Shown one piece after another: positions 43,651 through 52,266 of a stretch of 54,107 nucleotides of DNA. Origin of the DNA: Gammaproteobacteria bacterium (GTDB taxonomy: Bacteria; Pseudomonadota; Gammaproteobacteria; Pseudomonadales; Pseudohongiellaceae); contig JAPKAI010000007.1 in assembly GCA_028825335.1 (NCBI GenBank), positions 1 to 54,107 of the forward strand, given 5' to 3'. The position numbers and the translations under genes are program-made. The notes under the pieces were generated by a model. It was not told where the DNA came from, searched no databases, and was given only the letters and a program-made list of their open reading frames with translations. Each line of letters opens with the position of its first letter. The first letter of the stretch is position 1.

Positions 43651-45078
43651 GTGTTGAGTGATTCAGTTTCAGATCCAATCTACTATTGTAGCCTTAGCAG
43701 CGCCGCTGACGCGATTCGCGCTGGCCAAATATCTCCTGTTGAGTTGACGGAAAAGCTGTTATCTCGTATCGACTCTGTTGACGGGCAACTCATGAGTTAT
43801 GCCACTGTTATGACTGAGCAAGCCATGGAGGCCGCGCGCAAGGCCGAGCAGGAAATTCAAGCAGGCAACTACAAAGGCCCGCTGCACGGCATGCCCATCG
43901 CAGTGAAGGATCTCTGCTTTACGGCTGGAACTCGAACCATGGGCGGGCTGAAAGTACTTCGCCACTTCGTGCCAGATTATGATGCGACCGTGGTTCATAA
44001 ACTGCGTGAGGCAGGCTCCGTGATCCTAGGTAAATTGAATCTCACCGAAGGCGCTCTATCAGGCTATCACCGTGACTTTCCTATTCCAGTTAATCCTTGG
44101 GGAGAGAATCTCTGGGCAGGTGTTTCTTCGAGTGGGTCGGGAGTCGCGACAGCGGCAGGATTGTGCTTCGCCTCACTCGGCACCGATACTGGAGGGTCGA
44201 TTCGCTATCCGGCTATGGCTAATGGCGTGGTTGGCCTTAAGCCTACCTACGGAAGAGTGAGTCGGCATGGAGTTTTGGAGCTAGCAGCATCGCTAGATCA
44301 TATTGGCCCGATGACGCGTTCTGTAAAAGATGCTGCAATTGTATTCGAGGCAATCTCAGGTTTTGATGACAGCGATTCCAGCTCGCTTCGAGATGTGGTT
44401 CCTAGAATTACAGATTCATTGACGGACGAGCTTAGCGGTATGCGGATCGGCGTTGACGAATATTACCTCGCCAGCGGTACTAATCCTGATCTGGTGGATG
44501 CGATCCACGAGGTTATCGAAGTGCTACGACAGCTCGGTGCTGAAATCGTGGCATTGAGCATGCCTAAGTCTGATCCGATGGATCTACGTAATGCGTGGTT
44601 ACCTATCTGTGCCTACGAGGCACATAAGGCACATGGCGCCACTTATCCTTCCCGTGCCGACGAATACGGTGGATACTTTGGCGATGCGTTGAAAATGGGC
44701 GCGACTATGAGTGCGCAAGACTATGCTAGTTCCACCAAGCTTAGACGAAAGATTAGTGAACAATACGAGTCTGCTCTAGAAGCAGTAGACGCTGTTATCT
44801 GTCCTTCGGGCGGTTCAGTTTTTGCTGTAGAGAAAGAAGTGCAATACGGCAATATGGAAAAACTTAGCTCGGTTATTCAACATTTTCAAGGTCAGTTTAC
44901 TATTCCTGCCGATCTGGCGGGCACACCTACACTTACTCTGCCCTGTGGCTTTTCCAGTGAAGGACATCCGTATGCTGTGCAATTTCTGGGCAAACGCTTG
45001 GGAGAATTAACTCTCTGTCGCATCGGTCATGCTTACGAGCGCGCTACGCATTGGCATGAACGTCACCCCATGTTATAA
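43651..45078 (+). CDS. Amidase signature family enzyme
   Basis: 475 residues, GTG start at 43651 with AGGAA upstream (TTG at 43654 is an alternative). Amidase signature: catalytic Lys in A-V-K-D-L-C near residue 86, cis-Ser and nucleophile region G-V-S-S-S-G-S-G-V then D-T-G-G-S-I-R-Y-P-A with Ser-cisSer-Lys triad complete. The substrate pocket is not diagnostic; it could hydrolyse small amides, or be a GatA relative, but no gatB/gatC adjoins. Cytoplasmic. Confidence 0.93.
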   Translation: MLSDSVSDPIYYCSLSSAADAIRAGQISPVELTEKLLSRIDSVDGQLMSYATVMTEQAMEAARKAEQEIQAGNYKGPLHGMPIAVKDLCFTAGTRTMGGLKVLRHFVPDYDATVVHKLREAGSVILGKLNLTEGALSGYHRDFPIPVNPWGENLWAGVSSSGSGVATAAGLCFASLGTDTGGSIRYPAMANGVVGLKPTYGRVSRHGVLELAASLDHIGPMTRSVKDAAIVFEAISGFDDSDSSSLRDVVPRITDSLTDELSGMRIGVDEYYLASGTNPDLVDAIHEVIEVLRQLGAEIVALSMPKSDPMDLRNAWLPICAYEAHKAHGATYPSRADEYGGYFGDALKMGATMSAQDYASSTKLRRKISEQYESALEAVDAVICPSGGSVFAVEKEVQYGNMEKLSSVIQHFQGQFTIPADLAGTPTLTLPCGFSSEGHPYAVQFLGKRLGELTLCRIGHAYERATHWHERHPML

Positions 45079-45269
45079 TTGTTATATTAATTCTCAAAAA
45101 ATTTTATTTGTGGCATCAAATTCTTTTGTAACTAATGGGGAAAAATCTGGATATGCAGCGTCTGCCATAATCCGGCAGTATGCTTCTCACTAAACTAAAT
45201 GTTTATCTGCGCATTAAAATTGGTTCGCCTACCAGTGCGCTAGTTTCCGAAATATATGAGTTCAATACA

Positions 45270-46151
45270 ATGTATGTAGTTAGCAGTATAGAAATGAGAG
45301 AAGCAACTGATGCCGATCTACCTCAGATTCAAAAGCTCTATGCGAATTGGGGGCATACCTTCGCGTTCCTTCTAAATGATCAGACTTTCATTGCCGAGTC
45401 GAATGGTCGAATCATTGGCGCAATACGCCTAGCCTTTGAGGAGGCAACTTTCGTCCTGCGGAGTTTATTCGTTCACGAAGAATTCAGGGCACAAGGTGTG
45501 GCGATGGCACTGCTGAAATTCGTAGATATTGAACTGGGACTCGCTGAGGCCTACTGTCTAACGCTGCCAGAGAAGGAAGGGCTTTTCGCTCGCGTAGGTT
45601 TCCAGCTAGTGAGGGGATTAGTCGCGCCCGATTTTATAACCTCTCGAAAAGAAAGCCTCCGTGAGGGCAATCAAGAAGTCACAATCATGAAGCGTACATT
45701 CGGATTGGAGATAAGACCGCTCTCTGCCAGAGACTTGCGCACTGCAATGGATCTAATCTACGAGATTGAATTGCCTGAGAATATAAAATTTGATGAGAAC
45801 GATATACGGTCAATCTATAGTAAGATAATTTCGGCAGGTGGTGTAGTGTTCGGTGCCTATCGTGGCTCTAGGATGGTTGGCACTTGCACATTGAATGTCT
45901 GCGCGAACCTAAGTTGGTCCGGTCGTCCCTATGGCATTGTGGAAAATATTGTAGTTACGAAAAGCGAGCGCGATAAAGGCATCGCTAAGAGTCTGTTGTT
46001 GTTTGCTAGAAGAATGGCAGAAAATAAAAATTGCTGTAAGATTTTCTTAATGACAGAGCATAGAGATCTTGAAACAGCTTCTTTCTATAAGTCGGCTGGC
46101 TTCTTCGACGAGAGAATAACTTATCAGCGAAAATTGGGTGCAGAACAATAA
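45270..46151 (+). CDS. Tandem GNAT N-acetyltransferase-domain protein
   Basis: 294 residues from ATG 45270; the frame continues back to 45180, but those 30 codons look like leader. Two GNAT domains: the first (E-M-R-E-A-T-D-A-D-L, F-V-H-E-E-F-R-A-Q-G-V-A-M-A-L-L) and the second (E-I-R-P-L-S-A-R-D-L, E-N-I-V-V-T-K-S-E-R-D-K-G-I-A-K-S-L-L). Each has the acetyl-CoA R/Q-x-x-G-x-A/G motif, though degenerate in the first (R-A-Q-G-V-A). The acyl acceptor is unknown. No strong Shine-Dalgarno is seen, which leaves the start uncertain. Confidence 0.85.
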   Translation: MYVVSSIEMREATDADLPQIQKLYANWGHTFAFLLNDQTFIAESNGRIIGAIRLAFEEATFVLRSLFVHEEFRAQGVAMALLKFVDIELGLAEAYCLTLPEKEGLFARVGFQLVRGLVAPDFITSRKESLREGNQEVTIMKRTFGLEIRPLSARDLRTAMDLIYEIELPENIKFDENDIRSIYSKIISAGGVVFGAYRGSRMVGTCTLNVCANLSWSGRPYGIVENIVVTKSERDKGIAKSLLLFARRMAENKNCCKIFLMTEHRDLETASFYKSAGFFDERITYQRKLGAEQ

Positions 46152-46155
46152 AATT

Positions 46156-47460
46156 CTATTTCTTTATCGAAGAAAGAAAGTAGAAAACAAGCCCTAGTAA
46201 AATTATTCCCAGTCCAAATAGCCCTTCGACTGGCCGGCTAATAATAACGAAAGTAAGTGTCCAGCCAGTTAGTGCCAAGTAGATTAGTGGCGGCAATGGA
46301 TACAAGAAAGTTTTATAGGGACGGGGTAGATCTGGTTGTTGCCAGCGCAGTACAAAAATTCCTAGAACGGTTGTAAAGCTACTCAGCGCAAGAGTAAATC
46401 CAGAGAATACCAAAACTGATTCGAAGGTCGACGAGAAGATAAATAGTAAGGCGATCGCAGACTGTATATAGATCGCTGTTGCGGGAATGCCCGCTTTATT
46501 CTTCTTGGCTAGAGCGTTCAGCGCGGGGAAGTCTTCACCGATTACCTGAATGACTCGCGGGCCAGCCATGGTCATAGCGCTTACTGTCGATACTAATAGC
46601 ATCGAGAGTACTAGGCCAGTAAATCTGCCGCCTAGATCACCAAAGGCAGTTTCTGCTGCAATAAACCCTATCTCGAGCTGACCGGCCATGGAGTCCATTG
46701 GCGTGGTATTCAGGAAGGTAAAGTTTAGAGCCACGTAGAGCGCTGTCACTATTAGTGTTCCGCCCATTAGAATCCAGGGAAGTGTTCGTTGCGGATTTTC
46801 TAATTCACTGCTCAGGTATGTCGCTGCATTCCAGCCAGTGTAGGCATAGCTTACATAAATAAGCGCAACGGCGAAGACGCCGCTGGTTAGCAAGGCTCCA
46901 TCTCCTGCGACGGGTAGGAAGTCGATCGGTTGCGGTGAATCGGTCGCGATGAATGCGGCTACGCAGAAGATGACGATTATGCCTACCTTCAAGATAGTGA
47001 ATACGACCTGCAGGCCGCCGCTATTGCGTCGATTGCTCGCGTGAACCAGAGTCAGCAGTATTACTAATCCTGCGGCCAGGCTCTTCTCCAGCCAGATACT
47101 GTCGCCTGCTTCAAAAACGGATGTAGCATAGGCGGCAAAAGTCATGGCGGCGAGCGCGGTAGGGCCGGCGAAGCCTACGCTCGCGGAAACCCAGCCCGAC
47201 ACGAAGCCGACGGCAGGATGGTAGATACGTGATAGGAAATTGTACTCGCCGCCAGAGCGAGGCATTGCAGCACCCAACTCGGCGTAGGTCATCGCGCCAC
47301 ATACGGCCGCAAGGCCGCCTACAGTCCACAGGGCTAACAGCACGAATCCGGAGCGGATATCCAGCAGCTGAAAACCAAGGCTTGTGAACACACCGGTGCC
47401 GACCATGTTGGCAACAACGACAGCCATAACCGTGAAATGACGAAACTTACCTTGGGACAT
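46156..47460 (-). CDS. APC family amino acid permease
   Basis: 434 residues from the ATG at 47460 (an in-frame TTG three codons earlier is the only other start). About 12 hydrophobic segments. APC signatures: V-A-N-M-V-G-T-G-V-F-T-S-L-G in TM1 with the unwound G-T-G, C-G-A-M-T-Y-A-E-L-G-A-A-M-P-R-S-G-G-E-Y in TM2/loop, Y-S/A-Y-T-G-W-N near TM6. Substrate probably an amino acid or amine by membership of the APC superfamily; the exact one cannot be told. Convergent with the GNAT gene, stops 4 bases apart. Confidence 0.93.
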   Translation of the reverse strand: MSQGKFRHFTVMAVVVANMVGTGVFTSLGFQLLDIRSGFVLLALWTVGGLAAVCGAMTYAELGAAMPRSGGEYNFLSRIYHPAVGFVSGWVSASVGFAGPTALAAMTFAAYATSVFEAGDSIWLEKSLAAGLVILLTLVHASNRRNSGGLQVVFTILKVGIIVIFCVAAFIATDSPQPIDFLPVAGDGALLTSGVFAVALIYVSYAYTGWNAATYLSSELENPQRTLPWILMGGTLIVTALYVALNFTFLNTTPMDSMAGQLEIGFIAAETAFGDLGGRFTGLVLSMLLVSTVSAMTMAGPRVIQVIGEDFPALNALAKKNKAGIPATAIYIQSAIALLFIFSSTFESVLVFSGFTLALSSFTTVLGIFVLRWQQPDLPRPYKTFLYPLPPLIYLALTGWTLTFVIISRPVEGLFGLGIILLGLVFYFLSSIKK

Positions 47461-47677
47461 AGCGTGCAAGCAACTCTGCGAGATGGATTAATCAGGCTGC
47501 ATTATTGCGGTGATAAGGCGCCACGTCTATGGCTGAATGGGGTGCCTGCTAGAGACTGAAGCCTGGGTAAAACCTACGCCAAATCAATCTACAACTAGCT
47601 AAAGAGATAAATGTTCAGAATGCGCTGCAGGGAAGGGTTTAAATTTAGAGCACTAATTAGTGCGAGTGGGAGTAAAT

Positions 47678-47708
47678 GCTAGGCAGAGTCATTGCAACTC
47701 TGCCTAGC
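47678..47708 (-). terminator. Possible terminator hairpin for the GVW-family gene
   Basis: Perfect 12-bp inverted repeat (GCTAGGCAGAGT at 47678-47689 with 47697-47708, 7-base loop). It lies 15 bases past the stop of 47724-48722. On the minus strand the following bases (ATTTACTCCC) are only weakly T-rich, so efficiency is uncertain. Confidence 0.55.
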
Positions 47709-47723
47709 CTGCAAAAGAAGCGT

Positions 47724-48722
47724 TCAGTCTTCGGCCTGCGCCGCGAGTTTTTCTTCAATACGATGACCGGAGAGGATATTCGCCATCCCATAGTTGCCTT
47801 CGTGACAGGCGTACTCGTAGATGTCGTCAGTCGTATAGTCGAGTATGATTTCGCGAGTATAAGGCGCCGTAAAACTGCCAGGATCGTTGGATGTAAACTG
47901 ATACTGAATTGCACCGTTGCTGGTTCGGGTGAGGCGCTCGACATTTACTTTTCGAGAAACTTCAGGACCGGTGGTGCTCCTGTCTGAGTAATTCGTTGTC
48001 TCTATTACCAAAGTATCTCCATCCCAATAGCCGCGTGAATCGCCATGCCAGAGTTTGATGTCTTCGTGGATATGTGGCTTAGCAACGAGTGGGATGATGC
48101 GTACGTCGTGCGCCATCTCTTGAATTATAGCTACGGTATCTCGTGTCTGCACGATCTGCCAATAGCTGTTGTATCCTGAGCCCAGTCGCGGCGCACCGAA
48201 ACTAACGCAGCGCTCTCCGAGAGGTCGGTCTGTATAAGAATCGGCGGGGTGGTCTTGTCTATGCTGAGCCAGATCTCGGGCAGCAGCAACAGCCTGCTCG
48301 GTGCGTGGTGGATACTGTCCATTCGGAGGGTCAATGATCTGAGATGTTCGGCGGTGAATTTTTCTATCTACCATCCATTGTGAATCATAGTTTCCCGTTG
48401 TGGGATCATAGGAATTAATCTCACCACTAAACGCTGCGGCTAGTACGCCTTCACCGAATAATGCATCGCCTCCCTCTGCCATGATCTGGGCCATGCGCTG
48501 TTGCAGGAACTCCACATCATCATCGGTGAGCATTTCTTTGTCGCCGAAGACCTCTGGCCGCTCCACTGGTGTCATCGTGTTGTTTTCCCAGACACCCTGT
48601 AAATCGGGGTGGCCATCGATGGTCCGAGCAACCTCCCAGTCGCTGCTGGATTGGGCTATGCTGAAGCTGCTGATTAGCAAGAGGATGGCTGCGGATCCGC
48701 AGTAATTTAGGACTCTGGTCAT
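47724..48722 (-). CDS. Exported uncharacterised protein, GVW/YACHEGNY family (copy 4)
   Basis: 332 residues with a signal peptide (AAILLLISSFSIAQ) and AAGGA before the ATG. Family blocks: G-H-P-D-L-Q-G-V-W, G-E-R-C-V-S-F, E-M-A-H-D-V-R-I-I-P-L, G-D-S-R-G-Y-W-D-G-D-T-L-V-I-E-T-T-N-Y and Y-E-Y-A-C-H-E-G-N-Y-G-M-A-N-I-L-S-G. The GDSRGYWDGDTLV block matches copy 1 residue for residue, so these two are the closest pair although 40 kb apart. Function unknown, probably periplasmic. Confidence 0.85.
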   Translation of the reverse strand: MTRVLNYCGSAAILLLISSFSIAQSSSDWEVARTIDGHPDLQGVWENNTMTPVERPEVFGDKEMLTDDDVEFLQQRMAQIMAEGGDALFGEGVLAAAFSGEINSYDPTTGNYDSQWMVDRKIHRRTSQIIDPPNGQYPPRTEQAVAAARDLAQHRQDHPADSYTDRPLGERCVSFGAPRLGSGYNSYWQIVQTRDTVAIIQEMAHDVRIIPLVAKPHIHEDIKLWHGDSRGYWDGDTLVIETTNYSDRSTTGPEVSRKVNVERLTRTSNGAIQYQFTSNDPGSFTAPYTREIILDYTTDDIYEYACHEGNYGMANILSGHRIEEKLAAQAED

Positions 48723-49006
48723 GGCAAAAAATCCTTGGAATAGCCTGTTTTTATAGGGTTTAGCACGGCAGTGCTTTGTATAGGACTAGCTCTTAATCTA
48801 ACCTTTTGGCTCAAAGAGTTCAAGCTAGTTGTCGGCCACCAGAACTTACTCTGCGGCCGCTAATTAGATGGTCTTAGAGCTATTCTTGAGCCACAGTGCT
48901 GCTTGAGCCTGATATAGGATATTCCTAAAGTTGGGCATGCTCAGGAAAGATGAGGAGAATGACGATGAAAAATTGCTATTTCCTCTACAACTGGCCAGCG
49001 TTCTAG

Positions 49007-49252
49007 GCAGTTGCTCCGCATCCGAAAGCGGAGACCGACCAAGGTTGTCAGCCGATGCAGAGGTGCCTTTATAACTCGATCGCCCCCGAAGATGACCATA
49101 TTGCCTGTTTTACTCGAATTGAGTTGGACAGTCATTTCCCTCGACGTTCCTGCCATCGCGTAGCGGATTTAGAGGCTCAAGAGGGGCTGGAGCAGAATGT
49201 TGTCGATCTGTAGCAGATCGAAGTACTGATAAATAATCCGCTTGGATTCTGA
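49007..49252 (+). pseudogene. Possible remnant of a nuclease-fold gene (C-terminal tail)
   Basis: The stretch 48723-49271 (549 bases) has no intact gene. Within it the frame from 49007 reads through ...E-D-D-H-I-A-C-F-T-R-I-E-L-D and C-H-R-V-A-D-L-E-A-Q-E-G-L-E, ending at TAG 49211, with a further in-frame run to TGA 49252. This resembles the end of the protein at 5515-6384 (I-A-A-F ... F-C-E-H-Q-A-D-L-E-Q-I-E), where I-A-x-F, C-x-H and A-D-L-E align in order. The match is short and by eye. Nothing else is seen in this gap. Confidence 0.35.
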
Positions 49253-49271
49253 GCGTTTACTCGGTGGCCTG

Positions 49272-50426
49272 TTAGCGATGCCGCAACATCTCTCTGTTTA
49301 TCTGTGAAATATTGGAGACCCCAAGAAGTCTCATGTCGCGCTCGATCTCGGTTTTCATATTATTCAGCGCGCACTCAACACCCGGCTGTCCTGCGGCGGC
49401 TAGTGCGTACAAATACATGCGACCGCCGGAACACGCCTTCGCACCCGCGGCTATCGCCTTGAGTATATGCGTGCCACGACGCACACCGCCATCCAGTATA
49501 ACATCTATATCATCGCCAACTGCGTCGGTTATCTCAGCGATCTGATCAAACGGTGATCGCGAACCGTCGAGCTGGCGACCGCCGTGGTTCGAGACCATGA
49601 TTGCATCTGCACCTATGTCCACCGCCTTCTTCGCATCGGCGACGCTCATGACTCCCTTTAGGCAGAATGGCCCATCCCATTGCGCGCGTAGCGCTTCTGC
49701 ATCGGCCCAGTTCATCGTTGGGTCTAACATTTCTGCGAAGTAATCACCTATCGATACGGCAACGTTTGAACCCTCCTGAACAAAATCCTTTAGCTCTGCC
49801 AACTCGAACGGCTCGCGTAAAAAATAATTCATCGCCCAGCCAGGATGCGTTGCAAAACTAAACAGGCTCTTAAGCGTGAGTCGAGGTGGCGAGGTGAAAC
49901 CGGTGTATAGGTCGCGTTCGCGATTGCCGCCTGTGATTGTGTCGACGGTGAGTGCTAATGTGTTGAAGCCCGCTGCCTTCGCTCGTTCTACCATCGCGTC
50001 GTTGAGCGCGCGATCTTTGTGGAAATAGAACTGAAACATCTTCGGGGTGGAGATCATCTCACCAATCTCAGCAAGGCTAACCGTGCCTAAAGCTGATACG
50101 CCAAACATAGTGCCAAATTTCTCTGCGGCTCGCGCTACAGCTCGTTCACCGTCGTGATGAAATAATCGTTGCAGTGCGGTAGGGGAGCAGAAAATTGGCA
50201 TGTCCAATTTCTGCCCCATCACTGTTGTCGACATATCGATTTTTTCTACACCGGCCAGGACGTTGGGAACTAGGTCGCTGTCGTCGAATGCGGAGGTGTT
50301 TCGTCGATAGGTAATCTCATCATCCGCAGCACCATCAATGTAGTGGAATATGGGCCCAGGCAGCCTCTGCTTCGCTAACAGGCGCAGGTCTTCAACGTTA
50401 TGGCAGTCTTTCAGGCGTCGGAACAT
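49272..50426 (-). CDS. FMN-dependent alpha-hydroxy acid oxidase/dehydrogenase
   Basis: 384 residues, (S)-2-hydroxy-acid oxidase family. Seen: H-Y-I-D-G-A-A-D-D-E near the N-terminus, F-C-S-P-T-A-L-Q-R-L, and the FMN/catalytic block V-S-N-H-G-G-R-Q-L-D-G-S with catalytic His281 and the substrate-binding Arg284, then D-G-G-V-R-R-G-T-H-I-L-K-A. The length and order match L-lactate dehydrogenase (LldD), glycolate and mandelate enzymes. L-lactate is plausible, but specificity residues cannot be judged by eye, so no symbol is given. No signal; peripheral membrane association is common in the family. Confidence 0.92.
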   Translation of the reverse strand: MFRRLKDCHNVEDLRLLAKQRLPGPIFHYIDGAADDEITYRRNTSAFDDSDLVPNVLAGVEKIDMSTTVMGQKLDMPIFCSPTALQRLFHHDGERAVARAAEKFGTMFGVSALGTVSLAEIGEMISTPKMFQFYFHKDRALNDAMVERAKAAGFNTLALTVDTITGGNRERDLYTGFTSPPRLTLKSLFSFATHPGWAMNYFLREPFELAELKDFVQEGSNVAVSIGDYFAEMLDPTMNWADAEALRAQWDGPFCLKGVMSVADAKKAVDIGADAIMVSNHGGRQLDGSRSPFDQIAEITDAVGDDIDVILDGGVRRGTHILKAIAAGAKACSGGRMYLYALAAAGQPGVECALNNMKTEIERDMRLLGVSNISQINREMLRHR

Positions 50427-50617
50427 AGTGTTTTCTCGGTATTCAGTTATATTATGTATATTATCGTTGTAAAGGCCTCAGAATCGAAGGATTTATTCAA
50501 CTAAGGCTACTTTCCCGCTTAACGCCTAACAGGCAAGCGCCACAGTCATGGACATTCGCGGCGTGTCAACTTAATATCATGAGCTCGTTGACCACAAGCT
50601 CTTATAAGGAAGCACCC

Positions 50618-51094
50618 ATGCGCAGAACACTTTTTAACCTAATTACACTAATCGGACTAACGCTTAGCCTTAGCTACAGCAGCCTCGTGCTTGCAGCTGA
50701 CGCACCGCCACCCTGTGGTCCCGCATCACACTTGTCTGACGACCTTTCTGGAAATGTCGATTCAGGCTCTCGTTGTTTCGAGATTCGTATGTATACGGCG
50801 GAGCCTATAAAAGATGGCGTAGGCGGCATCGATAATTTGCATCAACGCTTCCGCGAGAAGGAAGTTTCCATCTTCGAGAAGCACGGAGCAGAAGTAATAG
50901 CAGTGTGGCAAAGATTGGATGAACCCAATACTTTAGTCTGGATGTTGGCCTATAGAGATCGTGCTCATCGCACGGAAGTCTGGACCGCCTTTGCTGCCGA
51001 TCCAGAGTGGGTAGAGCTTAGAGCGAAATACGAAGTACCTATTTCGGCGAATACCTTCATGATGAGCGCGACAGACTATTCCAATCTGAAATAA
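50618..51094 (+). CDS. Exported NIPSNAP family protein
   Basis: 158 residues from the ATG at 50618, which has AAGGA upstream and starts a signal peptide (...SYSSLVLAAD). A NIPSNAP domain follows: R-C-F-E-I-R-M-Y-T-A, F-R-E-K-E-V-S-I-F-E-K-H-G-A-E-V-I-A-V-W and L-V-W-M-L-A-Y-R-D-R-A-H-R. These are dimeric alpha/beta barrel (ABM-like) proteins of largely unknown activity. Export places it in the periplasm. Confidence 0.85.
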   Translation: MRRTLFNLITLIGLTLSLSYSSLVLAADAPPPCGPASHLSDDLSGNVDSGSRCFEIRMYTAEPIKDGVGGIDNLHQRFREKEVSIFEKHGAEVIAVWQRLDEPNTLVWMLAYRDRAHRTEVWTAFAADPEWVELRAKYEVPISANTFMMSATDYSNLK

Positions 51095-51142
51095 GGCGCT
51101 GAGCCTAGAGTAGTTAGAATGGCACTAGGCTGACGGGTCCTT

Positions 51143-51419
51143 TCTAAGCTGGCTCTAGGCGTGAGTGTTGCAGGTGGAATTCTCAAGGCTGTCTTGGCAG
51201 CAACGATGTCAAATCGTTTGTTACAAAAAGTAAGGCAAGTTGAGGAGCGCCTCGAAGCAAGGTTGGGTCTCGCAGTTCTTGATGAAGAGAGCGGACAGCA
51301 ATGGACCTATCATGCTGATCAACGCTTCCCACTTTGCAGCACTTTCAAAGTTCTAGGTTCTAGCATCCGGCGCTTTCTTCGCGCATGTTGATCGATGTCT
51401 ATACCCGAGTAGAGAGTAA
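51143..51419 (+). pseudogene. Class A beta-lactamase fragment, frameshifted by a 7-bp tandem duplication
   Basis: The frame reads R-L-E-A-R-L-G-L-A-V-L-D-E-E-S-G and R-F-P-L-C-S-T-F-K-V-L, the S70-x-x-K region of class A beta-lactamases (family: R-F-P-M-C-S-T-F-K). The heptamer GTTCTAG is repeated exactly at 51350-51356 and 51357-51363. With one copy, the frame continues K-V-L-A-S-G-A-F-F-A-H-V-D-R, the expected next helix; with two it shifts and ends at 51391. Even the repaired frame stops at TAA 51417-51419, well before the S-D-N and K-T-G motifs, so most of the gene is lost. There is no ATG; a GTG at 51161 is possible. Confidence 0.8.
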
Positions 51420-51556
51420 GTGGTTATACGTGGTGGTTAGCCGAACCGGTAAATCGGGTCGATGAGCGGTATAGACTGTAACCGGGCTCTCGTTATAAAG
51501 TACACAGTTCGCAACGTTAAACAATAATAAGTATCTGCCTAAGGAGTGAAAAGAGT

Positions 51557-52150
51557 ATGGGAAAGCTATCCAGATTGATTGGAACAGTATTTGCAGCAGC
51601 ATCACTGTTAGTAGTGTCACTGAATGCTATTGCGGCCGACGCACCCGAGACTATTACTGTCACAAGTTCAGCGTTCGATCATCATGGAACGGTTCCTGAG
51701 GAATATACGGCCTATAGTGAAAATAAGTCGATCGACCTCAGCTGGTCCAATTTACCCACAGGTACCGTACAACTCGCATTGATCTGCGATGATCCGGAAG
51801 TTGTTACGATAGGTATGATGGAGACGCCATTTCCGCACTGGGTGGCTTATAACATCCCCGCCTCAGCTTCTGGCTTGCCAGAAGATATGACTAAAGATGC
51901 AGTGGTAACTGGTGTTGCTGGTCTTGATGGCATGATCAATGGTCTTAACGGCACGAGTCGTCCAGGTTACTTCGGTCCGCGTCCGCCAGTTAACGGTCAT
52001 CTTCACGCCTATCATTACCGTGTCTATGCTATTGATACAGATCTTGATTTGGCAGAGGGCTTGAACAAGGATCAGTTGCTAGAGGCAATTGACGGACACG
52101 TGCTTGCAACGGGTATGTTGATGGGGCACTACGAGCGCAAAGAGCAGTAG
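51557..52150 (+). CDS. Exported PEBP-family (YbhB/YbcL) protein
   Basis: 197 residues with AAGGAGTG nine bases before the ATG and a signal peptide (...SLNAIAAD). PEBP/Raf-kinase-inhibitor-like features: L-S-W-S-N-L-P, L-I-C-D-D-P-E, P-F-P-H-W-V-A-Y-N-I-P, Y-F-G-P-R-P-P-V-N-G-H-L-H-A-Y-H-Y-R-V-Y-A-I-D. The Asp-x-Asp and G-P-x-P-P...H-x-Y motifs form the anion-binding pocket. Ligand unknown. Ends before the hairpin terminator at 52176. Confidence 0.93.
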   Translation: MGKLSRLIGTVFAAASLLVVSLNAIAADAPETITVTSSAFDHHGTVPEEYTAYSENKSIDLSWSNLPTGTVQLALICDDPEVVTIGMMETPFPHWVAYNIPASASGLPEDMTKDAVVTGVAGLDGMINGLNGTSRPGYFGPRPPVNGHLHAYHYRVYAIDTDLDLAEGLNKDQLLEAIDGHVLATGMLMGHYERKEQ

Positions 52151-52175
52151 GTTTAGTTCCATGTAAATCACTAAT

Positions 52176-52202
52176 AAAAAGCGGGCCTTGAGCCCGCTTT
52201 TT
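52176..52202 (+). terminator. Bidirectional Rho-independent terminator
   Basis: AAAAAGCGGGC (52176-52186) pairs with GCCCGCTTTTT (52192-52202) across a CTTGA loop, with T runs on both strands. It separates the convergent PEBP gene (plus) and the SRPBCC-like gene (minus). Confidence 0.95.
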
Positions 52203-52266
52203 ATTTCTCTAGAACTTATTACAAGTGCGCAGGCTCAGTCACTATTCGACAAAAGGTAGAAAGAAC

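Noticed and set aside
51399-51620. Minus-strand 73-codon frame over the PEBP upstream region
   Set aside because: Overlaps the signal-peptide region of the intact PEBP gene and has no ribosome site or domain.
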